Part shown: one piece after another, positions 22,961 through 34,140 of the stretch | Layout: every line of letters begins with the position of its first letter | Numbering within the stretch: the stretch's first letter is position 1 | NCBI GenBank assembly: GCA_021229015.1 | Contig: CM037789.1 | Location: 25,762,256-25,826,255 of the forward strand | Direction: 5' to 3' | Source: Solen grandis | Lineage: Eukaryota; Mollusca; Bivalvia; Adapedonta; Solenidae | DNA length: 64,000 nucleotides | The notes under the pieces: generated by a model | What the model was told of the DNA's origin: nothing | Database searches by the model: none | The model's input: the letters and a program-made list of their open reading frames with translations, nothing else | Position numbers and translations under genes: made by a program

Positions 22961-25715
22961 TGAAAAGATTCATAGTGCTATCGCAAAAAAAATTTGAAAT
23001 CCAAAACATGGCTCAGAGAATATATGATTCTTTTAAATATATATAATCTGATCCAAAACTTATTAAACAGGGATAGGAAACTCCTGAAAAGCAAGTGGGA
23101 AATATTGTTTAGGCATACAGCAGATAGATCACTGAAACTTTCAAAAAATGTATTAAAAAATCCCCAAGGAAAATGTAACCATATTGTAAAATGATCATTT
23201 CACTACTACAATGTATTATTTTTAGTTTGATTTATTTTAAAAATTCTTTTAAATCATTATTTAAATTCAACCAGTGAAACAGGAAAACAACACATTTTAC
23301 AATAGTTAGGTTTTTCTATTTTACATAAAAATTATTTCTTGCTATTTTAATTTAATATAAGTTCATTTTGATGTATTATATTTTTACAATTAAATAAAAA
23401 GGAGTTCTTTGAAAATGCCAGAATTGGACAATTTGTTATGTGCTTTTGTGAGATTTAGACTAGTTGCCAATCTTTGTTTGATAGCTCTTTGTCCTAAAAA
23501 TAGGAATAATGATGTAAAATATATTCAAACATTAACTGAAAACATTCTAACATAAGCATTAGGAAATGAGGGCAAGGAAATATTTAAATAGGGAAAAGAA
23601 AAGTCATTATTATAATTCAGAAATGTGAATGAACATTCCAAAACTTCTTAAAACACCTTATCATTTCCACTCATCCAAATTAATTGCTTAAAAAGTGGCT
23701 GGTGTGGTAAGCCACAGGAATCCCATGATGCAATTTTCTTCTCATGCAGACACTGACCAATCAGACGCCTCCTACACTATCTGCCCCCAAACCAACCAAT
23801 CAGATTGCTCCTTTGACAATACATGTCCACAGGGCACTCCTGTAGGTAGCTGGACAGCCATGGTCAAGTTTAATGACCTTTGTGGTCATTACCATCACAC
23901 CTTTATTTAGCTGTCACCTGGAATTATGGGTAATCAGTCTGATGGCACTTGACACACTCTCGTTAAATGCCCCTTAATGTCGAAACAGGAAATCGTGACT
24001 GATGACTCGGAGGGAAGACATATTTTGGCTGGTCACCTACAATCCCCCTTCCTCGACAGTATCTCAATTCCCTTCTTATAAAAATACATTGTATAATTTA
24101 TTTGCTAAAGTCTAATCTAAATTTTCTGAAAGACCTTTAATTAATATACCTCTTTTAACAGTACTCATGACACTATTTGCTTATTTCACTGAATGAAAAT
24201 TTACTATGCCCTGTCTGGCCACTATATGCAACTACCTTCAACTACACATTTTTCTGTTCCATTTTTTTTGTTTGTTTTTAAATCATCTTATACACTCAGT
24301 TTATTTTGCGACTTCAAACTTTAGATAACTTTCCTAAACCCTTGTTTCCTTACATTTTTCTGTTCAACTTTTTTTTTTCCTGGGTCTGAAAAAATACCTT
24401 CCGAGAGGCAAAAAGTAAAATTATAGACAAAACTAGAACAATCACATAAGGTAATTAATACCCCTGCAAAACGCTTGTTGTTTAGGACAGGACAGGACAA
24501 TTGTGATTCCTAAATATAGCCCCTTCTTCTGTGGAGTAGGGGTTTAATAAACATATATGTTCCAGTCCATTTTTGGCCACTCATTTTTTCTTATATATTT
24601 GCGAAAACCTTCTAACTGGCTGACTGTAGCTCAGTGGTCTCAGTGTAACAAGGGTCTTTCTCCACACAAAATTATTTTGATGTAGCTATCTGACTAGAAA
24701 TCTGTTGCAGCAAAAGTAAACTTAAAAACAACAACAAAAATATAAGGAAAGGTTCAGACAAGAAAGAGAAAAAAAGTCTTGAAAAAAAGATGTCAAACAT
24801 GAAAGGTTACATTGTATACAAAATGAAAAAAAAAACTAGAATTGGGAGAGTAAGTGTCATACAGAATTAAAATGATGCAAGTAAATGTTGACAGTAATGG
24901 TGACACTTAAGACATGAACTCCATACTTTTTAGCAAGAACATCTTGAACACAACTGTAAAGATGACACTCTGGGATGACAAGTTGTGAAGATAAAACACT
25001 GCTTAACACTGCCATATCATCTGCACAACCTGGCTTTCATCCATTATAATGTTTGATATAAAAGTTTGTTTTTTTGTTTTTTTTTCTGTTTTTTTCCAAG
25101 GGGGTACAGCTAGACATTATAAATGTGATGTCATTCAAAAGACTCTTCTTGAACAAAAATTAATAAGCCTGAACACTCATCAAAGTGTTTGACTTTTTTG
25201 TATAATATAAACTTGTTTGCTTGATTTAACATTCCACCAACAGTCATTCAGTCAAATGGTGATATTTCGCACCATTTCGCGCGTTGCTAAATTCGCGCAT
25301 TTCCCATTTCAAAAAAAAAAAGTATAAAAAATAAATATGAATAAATAAAAAAATATCCATTCGTTCTGAATGACTGATTTGGTGCCCCGGATATCGAATG
25401 CTAATTAATTACCGACTGATATGTTTGCGCTACCCTCCCCCCAGGTAAGTGACGTCATAGGGGTGGGTTACTGATAAGGGTTACTGGTAAGTTGTTAATT
25501 AGCACCGTCTCCTAATTGCTGGGGCCAAACTGCCGAAAGATGGCATTTCCTTTGTTATCAACTGCAGCACTTCCGGTGATCAGACAATCTATTCTCCGGG
25601 ACCTTTTTGTTTTACAGGTCTCACTTTGATTGTTGTATAAACAAACTGTCAATCTAGAAGGTGGGGACATGTCAGTACACAAGTAAAAACAAATCATGAA
25701 ATGATTTTCAAGATA

Positions 25716-25718
<3 letters not shown>
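22961..25718. other. No gene; one SINE tail
   Basis: Mostly AT-rich sequence. A less AT-rich, high-complexity patch lies at 23690-24020; its open frame (23695-23910) has no recognised domain. Confidence 0.4.
24617..24747 (+). mobile_element. SINE fragment, third family
   Basis: TGTAGCTCAGTGGTCTCAGTG looks like a tRNA A box region. AGGGTCTTTCTCCAC and TCTGTTGCAGCAAAAGTAAAC follow, matching 40470-40545. Confidence 0.5.
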
Positions 25719-25757
<39 letters not shown>

Positions 25758-25779
25758 GAGGGGGGGAGTGTGTGTGTAC
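25719..25779 (+). repeat. GA microsatellite with G-run and TG run
   Basis: (GA)n at 25719-25754, G-rich to 25767, then (TG)n. It creates open frames on both strands (25512-25889 and 25717-25935) that are not real genes. Confidence 0.95.
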
Positions 25780-27045
25780 ACGTTATACATCGCAATAGTA
25801 CACACTCGCACACATATGGTTTCTGGAAATGTTAACATGATCTTTAACACATTTTGTAACAAAATATTTAAGGAATATAATATTTTCAAAAATCATTGTA
25901 CTTTGATGAATTTATGCATAAAGGTCAGTGCCTGAATAATGACTCGGCAAAAATGAGTTAACATCACGCAAGCGTAAATTTCATGCACCTGTTCAACACC
26001 GGTAAAAGGTAAGTTAGAATATACAAAAAAATCTTATTTTAAAAAGAATAACACAGATTATTGATTTGATATTAGTCTCAAATAGAACACGAGTGTAAAA
26101 CCCTTGGGAAACTGTTGGGTTTTATTGATCTAAGATGGTACTGATTATAAAACAACGCATGAAATTTAGTTGTCAAAATCGGTGTCAAACAAAAAAATAC
26201 CATATATATTCTTTGATTATACAGACATAATATCACGCGGTCCTAAATTCGCGGAAGGCCCATTGTGCGAAAATCGCGAAAATTAGACCAGCGCGAACAA
26301 TACTGATACTACAGTAGATAACAATAAGTGCTTTATACAAGACAGCTGGCATTATTCCACCCAATCAATTAGGAAAATTTTACATAATTACAGGAAGAAA
26401 AATGGCTAGCTTATAATCCCAGAATATTTTTTGTATAGACTTTAATATGTTGCTGCCAAGAATCAAACACAAGACCTGCCTCTCCCAGTGGACGTCCAGA
26501 CCACCAGGGCCGGTGTACCCATGTTGATCAATGTCTGGACATCATAACAATGATCAATCATGGATGTTTTTCAGCACATAAAAGGACAACAAAACCTCAC
26601 ACATACTTCATAAATCAGTCTGAAGAAACATTTGCTTGTCATACAGGATAGTTTTCACCCCTACCCACCTTTGTCATATAGTCAGTACTTCCGAAATATT
26701 TAACACCTGACTGTCAAACACCTGTTTTTGACATTTAATAAGAAATTTTCACCCTGTTCAGGTTTTATTCTGTTGGAACGCTCATGTAAATAAATTGGGT
26801 TGAAAGTCAAAAATTACTTTAAAGTTTGTCTTGATCAAAAGTGAACCTGAAAACCAGTGATGGGATAAATTAAAATGATTATAAATAAACATATACACAT
26901 TAATTTCACTTGATATATGAGTAAACTGTACTTGTATACCTTCCTGTAGGGAGAAAATGACATATTTTCTCTCTGGGCATGAAAGAGTTTATGTTTCTAT
27001 TTGTTTACATACTTACACCTAGACCCTTTTTCACTTTATATATTT
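25780..27045. other. No gene; one tRNA-like SINE head remnant
   Basis: At about 26453-26512, minus strand, CCAAGAATCAAACACAAGACCTGCC resembles a SINE B box region. No coding blocks. Confidence 0.4.
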
Positions 27046-27241
27046 TTTTTTGTTCAGATTTTATGTCCCACCAACAGTATTTGAGTCATTTGGGGACTTT
27101 AGTCTGCATGAGACATATTTAATGCTGCCTCACTGCTATATCACTCCACAGACATGTGGCATGATACACCAAATTACATTATCCTTACACCGGGGCACCA
27201 GTCTTGGAACAGCCCTTACTGAGCGCCAAGCAAGGTAGATA
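27046..27241 (-). mobile_element. tRNA-derived SINE, 5'-truncated
   Basis: On the minus strand: TACCTTGCTTGGCGCTCAGTA, GGTGTAAGGATAATGT, GCCACATGTCTGTGGAGTGATA, and the tail AATACTGTTGGTGGGACATAA. The tRNA head is absent. Confidence 0.8.
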
Positions 27242-27600
27242 TATGAGTCAATATCAAATTTCGTCTAAATTGCTGTCTTTCTAGATTTTGCAATGAAAAC
27301 TGTACAAAAAGTTGCATTTTACGGTGCCAACAGACAAAGACTGTTAAGTTCTTTGTAAATCATGTATACATTTGCTTCATAATAACATTTGAGTTATTTC
27401 CCACACATTTTATTACCCCTCATTGACCATAATTGGACTGTCCCTCATCAGTGTCGCTCATATACTCTGATTCATAATAGGTAGAAAATGCATTACAGCT
27501 ACTAAAGTCTGCTGAAGTTTCATTGACTAAGGTCTTATTTACACAATAAAAGCGTAACTTTAATTTCTTTTGTAACATTTGCTACTGATTTCGTTCAAAA
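27242..27600. other. No clear feature
   Basis: AT-rich. A plus-strand frame without ATG is open from about 27539 into 27745. Confidence 0.4.
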
Positions 27601-27622
27601 TTTAACTGTCCCCAGGAAAAGC

Positions 27623-28373
27623 GTCACTCCTGTAACAAAGATGTACAAATGCAAAATAATAACTGATCCCCCAAGTCTTTTGAAAGTGATCTCCCTTAAA
27701 ACACTTTATCAACTTCCTGTTGTACAAGTGGAAAACGCGGCATTTTGAAAAACTTTGAAAGAAGATGCATCTGATGCCAGAAAAGCAAGTACATACTATT
27801 ACACTTTTATCTTTTTTTTCAACAGATATTGCATTAATATGTTTGTGCAATTGATTCAGACAAGTTGTGTATTTTGTATAAAAAGTGTTTACCCCAACTA
27901 GTGAGACTTCATGTGGTTTGAAATATTTTTTTATTACGAATATATCACTCCTGTAACAGTCACTCCCGTAACATGCTTTTTTGTAACAGGAGTGACTACA
28001 ATTGTTACAGGAGCGACTTTTTCGTCATTTTAGCAGATATTTATATTGTATCATGACAAACTTGTTGATGTTTTGTGCTATTCTTGCTGTTGGGATATCA
28101 TTTTTATATTAAGTGTATGTTATCATCAGCTATATGTGCATGGGATCCAGAGAATAAATAAATTGATTAATTTCTGTTACAGGAGTGACTGTTACATGTT
28201 ACAGTAGTGACATTTCTTTGTTTACAAAAACATACTTGAAATGTATGTAAGATTAGAAGATGAAATAAGACTCCTGCCAATTCTCTATCACTTTAACCAT
28301 TTCATACATATTTTGCATTTTATCTTAATTCATGGAACCAACCTTTGGTGAAATTTTGTTACAGGCGTGACTT
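27623..28373. repeat. Left cluster of the TGTTACAGGAGTGACT motif
   Basis: Copies on the minus strand lie at 27623-27637, 27945-27958 and 27959-27972. Copies on the plus strand lie at 27982-27997, 28003-28018, 28175-28190, about 28196-28211 and 28358-28373. The two at 27959-27997 face each other as an inverted pair. The motif sits upstream of the gene remnant at 28391 and reappears downstream of it at 31604-32168. Confidence 0.8.
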
Positions 28374-28599
28374 GTCTATTCATTTTTCAGTTCATTTGCT
28401 TACCCTCTTGTGGGGGTGTGTTTGCATATGGTTCAACTAAGAGAACAGCTGAATTAAGAGTCAGAATCATCATAGAGATGGTACTTCATGGAAAAATGTA
28501 CCTAGACAATGATTTCCTGTCACAAGGACTTGATGAGAAAAGAAGGGCTAATAACCTCGCAAAACAATATGCACAATACTCAGAATGACTTTGAATGAT

Positions 28600-28625
28600 G
28601 ACTTAATAAAATAAAAACAATCTAT
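28600..28625 (+). other. AATAAA-like hexamers inside the pseudogene
   Basis: TTAATAAAATAAAAAC follows the block 1 stop and could pass for a polyadenylation signal. Coding-type sequence continues beyond it, so it is probably chance. Confidence 0.3.
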
Positions 28626-28979
28626 GAAACAGAAGTTATGAAAATAAGGACAAATGGAAACTTCATGGGTATTTGGCAAATGCATTCATTAGCAAGTATA
28701 CTGAAATTGGCTCTTTTTTTCAGTTTATCCAAAGCTTAAGGATGACTAACTGTCTGAAAAGATTTGAACAGGTTAATTCTTCCAAAACAGGTCAGGTGCA
28801 GCAATGTCCCAGTCTTAATAATGTGGACAAGTACCAGAGATGATATGGTAGAAAGTAATTGGGTTTCAAATCACTTCATTGTACTTCTGCCTGTGGAAGT
28901 ACATGTAGACGAAACTAACAATAAAGTAGGGTGACAGGAATGTAAAACTGATGTGAGGTTTGAGACTGTGAGCTTTGAG

Positions 28980-29330
28980 GAGCCTACAAGCATTGGGACA
29001 GAGGAGAGTAAGAGTGAGGGGGCTGAGCTTAGTAAAAGGGATTCGAGGAAAGTAAGAGTTGGGGGCAAGGAGAAAAAGAGAAAAGTAGTATGGGGGAGGA
29101 AGGAATAATGGGGGAGAGGAGAAAAAGAGTGAGAGTGTGTGTGTGTGTGTGGGGGGGGGGGATACAGGACAGAAACATCAAAAGGACAGAGGAAATAAAG
29201 AAACAGGGGGACAAGGAGATTAGGAATGAGGTGGCAGAGGAATTAAAGTCAGAAAAAAAAAAAGGCAGGGAGGCAGGAAAGAAAGTGGGGCAAAGGTCGA
29301 AGAGTCATGTGGTCAAGGAGAGTTAGGATC
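28980..29330 (+). repeat. Purine-rich linker and start of intragenic minisatellite
   Basis: GAGAGTAAGAGTGAGGGGGC (Glu-Ser-Lys-Ser-Glu-Gly) begins the Ser-Lys-Ser type repeats that expand at 30262-30580. GT and G runs at about 29133-29161 are included. TCGAAGAGTCATGTGG near 29297 encodes another Ser-Lys-Ser-His. Confidence 0.6.
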
Positions 29331-30249
29331 AGGGTACCCCCCCCCCCCCCCCCGAAAAAAAACATAACCGAAAAAAACATAACCGAAAAAAAAAATAACA
29401 TTGATATTTTCAATCAACATACCCTGAATCATTTGCAGTGTGAAAATAGATCTTTTATTATATTTCAGCATCCTGTTGGCATAATAAGGTATTTTTCTGC
29501 AATATTTACCTCTACGAAATCGAAAGTTTGTTTACCGGAAGTGCATGTATATGACGGTCTGTATACATATGACTCTAACGAATCAATAAATTGTTGGAAG
29601 CAGTCGTTTTGGTGTTGTTTATTATGTGCCTTTGTGTTTATATATTTTTTTTGTCAATAACTTTTATTTATTTGTGATTATTTTTTTTATTTAAATGCGT
29701 TGTGCTGCAGCTAGCCGCTTGTTACTGATACCATCCCCTTATATACCAAATATAAAGTTGAGTAATAACACCAAACAGTTATCAGTTTTTTTTAATTCTT
29801 TTATTTTGTTCTTACAAATTACAAATTACTAAGGAGATCAAACATTTTGATTAGCCTTTGACATTGTCATTAATTACCGCATTTAAAAGTCGACCGGTTA
29901 CAGTTTGCAAACAAGCAATGGTCCATTATTACGGCATAGATAATTACACGGCACCGTCCAAATAACCGCTAAGTACAAACCGTCAATACATTCATCTTAA
30001 CTGCCCAATAATGACCTAGACGGGTGTCCCTGCCTGACCCCCACTGACACCTGCCCCGAGGGCACACCGGAAATTCAAGAAGTAGGTCAATTGGTGTGTA
30101 ACAGAGACTATTATGAACCGTTTGGACCGATTTTGAAAGTTTTAGACGAGGATTATGGATTTTTTTTCGACCGATTTTTTTGGTACTTTTTGAAATCTGA
30201 ACCGGTCGATTGAGATCAAAATCGGTCAAAACCGGTAAAAAATCGGTTT
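29331..30249. mobile_element. ~0.9-kb insertion in the pseudogene, class unknown
   Basis: TTAGGATC occurs at 29323-29330 and again at 30250-30257, a possible 8-bp target duplication. Between them is AT-rich sequence starting AGGGTA plus 17 C and two ACATAACCGAAAAAA units, and ending with several ACCGGT/CCGATTTT words. The minisatellite of the pseudogene continues on the far side. An 8-bp duplication would fit hAT-type elements, but matching terminal inverted repeats are not evident. Confidence 0.45.
29337..29353 (+). repeat. Poly(C), 17 bases
   Basis: Uninterrupted C run at the left edge of the insertion; length is error-prone in assemblies. Confidence 0.95.
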
Positions 30250-30261
30250 TTAGGATCCTTG

Positions 30262-30580
30262 GTCATGAGGCCGATATCAGTAAGAGTCAGGGAACAGGGG
30301 AGAGAAAGGGTCAAGGGGCCAAGATCAGTAAGAGTCATGGGGCTGAGGTAAGAGTTATTGGACTGAGGAGAATAAGAGTCAGGGGGCCAAGGAGGCTAAG
30401 AGTCAGGGGGTGGAAGTCAGTAAGAGTCATGGGGCCGAGGAGGCTAAGAGTCAGAAAGTCACAGAGAGTAAAAGTCCTTGGGCTGGGAAGAATAAGAGAC
30501 AAGGGGCCAAGATCAGTAAGAGTCTTGGGGCTGAGGTAAGAGTCAGGGCTGAGGTCAGTAAGAGTCAGGGGGTCCTGGAG
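30262..30580 (+). repeat. Minisatellite, units like AGTAAGAGTCAGGGGGC
   Basis: About a dozen imperfect units of roughly 20-30 bp built on (C)AGTAAGAGTCA(G/T)GGGG. In the frame that leads into the C-terminal block it reads Ser-Lys-Ser-x-Gly-Ala-Glu repeats (30410-30709). It therefore looks like an expanded coding linker of the pseudogene. Confidence 0.75.
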
Positions 30581-30891
30581 ACTAATATGAACATACCAGA
30601 ACCAGCACTCTGTGTTGGTAAGTATGTAGTTAAAAGATACAAGAACAGACTTTATCCAGGACTAGTGTTTGACTCTGGTGTTGATGATCTATTTGTACAG
30701 TGCATGTAACAGCTTGGTAGAAAGAATACCAGCTGCTTTTTTTAGGCCCCCAAAAATTGCATGACAGGTACTGGTATGACTACAGTAACATATCCTTGAT
30801 ACCAGAGCCAGTTAAGATTCAATCATCATCTTCTCATTACACAGTGAATGAAAGCCTCTGGCGATCCTTGTCTGAATTTCAGACTTCATAG

Positions 30892-31600
30892 TTCCTGATG
30901 ACAATTTCCATTTTATTTGATACTTGAACCCATTCTCTTTTGTAGTGGTCTAGTAAATACTTTGTGACTACATATAAAGTGAACCCTCATTTTACCTACA
31001 TTGATTAAACCTGCTACCTCGTTCTCGTTATACCCGTAAAAAATATTTTAACAAAATGTATAAAGCTCTGAAATGACTTTTAAATAAATATCTGAAACAG
31101 ATACTTAAGACAGGTGAGCGCTTAAAACAGAAACATAGAAATGATATGGAAGTGCAGAAAACTCACAAGGAGCTGCCTGTACCTCTTGTTTCCTGCATTA
31201 AGTCTAATGTTAATGCTTTTTCAAAATTAGCCATATGAATCCTTTCAGCTGTGTTGTATCCCAGCATACAATGTGTTGAACTATTTTAATGCTATATGAA
31301 AAATGAAGCCAGAGCCAGATTACAAAGAGAAAATGTTACACAATGTTTAACATTGGTACCCTGTTCCCCAGCAACTGCATATCCGGGATCCGACTGCCAA
31401 AGTTAAACCTTGAATAACATTTTCTCTTGTGCAACCAGGTTCAAGAGTTTGGATCAACTTGTTGATTCACTCACTGTAAGCACTGGTTTGAATCATTAAA
31501 TGATGTCATTTGTACAATTTCCATCATTTAAAGTTCTGCTAAGAGTAATGAAATATTGCAATAACTGTTAAACTTTGAAGGTGACGGTGGTCATGGTTTA
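30892..31600. other. No gene seen
   Basis: Downstream of the pseudogene. AAGACAGGTGAGCGCTTAAAACAG near 31110 resembles the ACAGGTTTGAC repeat family. Otherwise AT-rich. Confidence 0.4.
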
Positions 31601-31603
31601 ATA

Positions 31604-32168
31604 TGTCACTTCTATAACATTTGGTCTTTCCTGTAACGAAATTGTGAGATACTGAAGTGTTTAAGAACCTTTCATTATATGAAACAACATTTTCTTATTC
31701 AGATGTAATTCTTAAATGCAATTGTTGACTTTACAACACCAAATGAACACCAAAAGATAACTTTCCTTATCAATTTGTCCTTTCTGTAACATTTTATGTC
31801 ACTCATGTAACGAGTGAGTCCTACCTGTAACAACCACTATATTACAGAATAAAATTACAGAGTAATCACCATCTAAAACAAAAAATGTGGAAGTTTGACA
31901 AATTGCCATTGTCCTAGGCATCACATAACACGAGAATGATATATTTGCTGGTAAATATGTAATATCTGAATATTTTGCCTGCCAAAAAGCCTCAAAAATT
32001 CATTTTCAGTTGTAGAAATACATATAATTTACATTTTATGACTTTTTTTTTATTTCTTGCATAATATCAGCAAATAATCATTACTTTAATATGCCAACAA
32101 AGTATAAGTAAGATTTCTTAAATAGTTAGAGAATTAAGCTGGATATAAAAATTGTTACAGGAAGGACT
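31604..32168. repeat. Right cluster of the TGTTACAGGAGTGACT motif
   Basis: Minus-strand variants lie at 31604-31619, 31624-31637, 31776-31791, 31797-31811 and 31816-31832. One plus-strand copy (TGTTACAGGAAGGACT) lies at 32153-32168. They are more diverged than the left cluster. Confidence 0.65.
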
Positions 32169-33735
32169 CAACCACCAACACACTGCATTTAAAGCTATTT
32201 TTTGTTTAAACTGTTGCTTATTTAGGTGGCATATTCAAGTTCCACACTCGGTTTGGTTCCTAAAGTTCATATAGTTAATGAAAGTTTGAATTGATAGCAG
32301 TCAGTTTTTGACTTTTACTCAAATCAGATTTAGACGAAAATTGATAATGACTCATATACCAGATTTAGGTATGTCACAGCCATGTATTGAACCCAAAACC
32401 TCCCTGTTACTACTCTGCCATTGGGACAGGTTATAATATGATATATATAATAATAAGTAAAATGGAAGTAATTTACTTGGCCAATGGGACGGGACATGAC
32501 ATCTATAACTTATATGGCCAGAATAAAACCAGACCAGCCTGCACGTAACTGGTTGACCTGGTTATATACTGTCTGAATTATTGAAATGATAAAATATATG
32601 ACACAGTGGGAACTGCCTCAGTTAGATATGGCTTTACACTTGTCTAACTTGGTGTCACATGACATATCGTCATGGTAAAATGTTAATTTGAATTATTCAG
32701 AAATTCTGTATGTATTTGTCCCCAACAAGTAACAGAAAAATTGCCGATTTCTCTACTCCTAGAGGTTATTTAAACTATAATAACACCAACAATAACTAAA
32801 CAACAGCTACAGTACAATAGGAAACCCTGTACGTTTATGCAAAACATGTTTTTACAACTCGTATCTTTTTATCTCTGACATTAATAGCCAAATACTGAAT
32901 AAGAAAACATGAAAACCACTGCATAAAAAAAATAAATACAATCCATGGCAGATGAAATGACATTTTAACATGCTTTAAAAACTCAATGTGACTTTTAAAT
33001 AGCAGTTCTGTGTCCTTTCAAAATGAAAATTTATTGCTGACCTATTTTTGATTTTTTTTTACTCCAATATTTTCAAACAACAGACCATGAAAAGTCGATG
33101 TAAAATGATGAAGTTATACTTTACAGCAATGTTTATGCATTAATGCTGTAACTTCTTCTCTGCAATATTGTGTTCTACATTGAACTGCTATTGTTCAAAA
33201 TTAACCATATCAGTTGTCAATTCATTGTTTAAGATAAAATTGCATCTATATTTAAACATGATCTAAAGCCATACTTATTCAGCACAGATGTTTATGACAA
33301 AATGTTGAACTCCTCACACAAAAAAAGGCTAACCACAAAAATTGCAAAAGAAATGAAACTTGTAACTCAGCAAAAACTGAAAAGATCTCAAGAGGATTTC
33401 TTTATAAAGGGAAATTTTCTCATTTTTTCTCTCTCTCAATATTGTCTATGTAATGATAGGGATAGGATGACGTAGTTAAATGTGATATCGATAAATGTAC
33501 GCAGAAATGAACAGTCAGAAATTTATTATGACATGGCAATTTTTACCACAAGAGGGTTAGGTTTTCTCCTTTAAATTTGCTACAAAGATCTGCATCTCAT
33601 TCAACAGCAATGAAGATTTTTCTTGACTCAAAATCTGTTTTTTATTGATCAACATAGAATATATCCAAATTGGTTTTGAACAATCATTTGGGAAGCAAAT
33701 CTTAATGACTCACACTGATCTCTTTTCACAGTTCA
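32169..33735. other. No gene; diverged hairpin fragment
   Basis: AAAACCAGACCAGCCTGCACGTAACTGG near 32525-32560 is a diverged GATCAGCCTG-type repeat. A frame without ATG at 33233-33474 is Lys-rich and unconvincing. Confidence 0.4.
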
Positions 33736-33810
33736 TGGGTTGGACTAGTACTCTGCTAGGGTCATAATCTAGGACCAAAAACAAAGGTTTGGATCTGGAG
33801 TTCAAAGGTT
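33730..33810 (-). mobile_element. TTGGACCAGTAC SINE-like fragment
   Basis: GGTTGGACTAGTACTCTG at 33738-33755, two changes from the other copies. Confidence 0.4.
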
Positions 33811-33959
33811 TATCATGGCACCATGAGAAAAAGAAAGTTCATAAAGACACTGCTAGAAATGATGTCATCATTTTCATAGATTTATTAACTCAGTATTCTG
33901 AGCTGAGAGAAAAGTTGATTTTGAAATGTTCATAAACTTCATACATGCTTAATAAATAA

Positions 33960-34140
33960 ACAGGCTGTAACCACATTGTAATACCAGGCCAACCAGCCCT
34001 GGAAACAACCCATATATTCATGCAGAGCACCATCCGGGAACTAAATATATACCACACATAGCAACTACGGCATGTTGCAACCAGGGACCCAACCCAGAAC
34101 CTCTCACTCTCTCCGACATGTTCACTCAAGACATGACACA
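33960..34140 (-). mobile_element. Diverged tRNA-headed SINE
   Basis: ATACCAGGCCAACCAGCCCTGG and GTTGCAACCAGGGACCCAACCCAGAACC follow the minus-strand order of body then B box seen in the SINE at 11300-11800, with many changes. Confidence 0.45.

Larger units (their letters stand above)
28391..30891 (+). pseudogene. Decayed gene with OTU-like histidine block and C-terminal barrel-like segment
   Basis: Block 1 (28391-28585) follows a TTTTTCAG acceptor and includes ELRVRIIIEMVLHGKMYLD, then TGA. Block 2 (28617-28736), shifted by one, includes YETEVMKIRTNGNFMGIWQM; a further shift in a T-run gives SVYPKLKDD and a stop. Block 3 (28815-29104) includes MWTSTRDDM and WVSNHFIVLLP, one in-frame TGA at 28932, then a Ser/Lys/Glu linker. 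After an insertion (29331-30249) comes a minisatellite, then CVGKYVVKRYKNRLYPG, a TAA at 30707, another frame change near 30740 and the end at 30889-30891. The WVxNHF block resembles the catalytic His region of OTU-type peptidases; no matching Cys motif is visible. At least three frame changes and several stops rule out a working product. Family assignment is from memory and tentative; coding origin is likely. Confidence 0.6.

Noticed and set aside
25512..25935. Open frames with Ser-Leu or Glu-Arg dipeptide runs
   Set aside because: Caused by the (GA)n microsatellite.
33233..33474. Lys-rich frame without ATG (about 80 codons)
   Set aside because: Composition is what A-rich DNA gives; no domain and weak splice sites.
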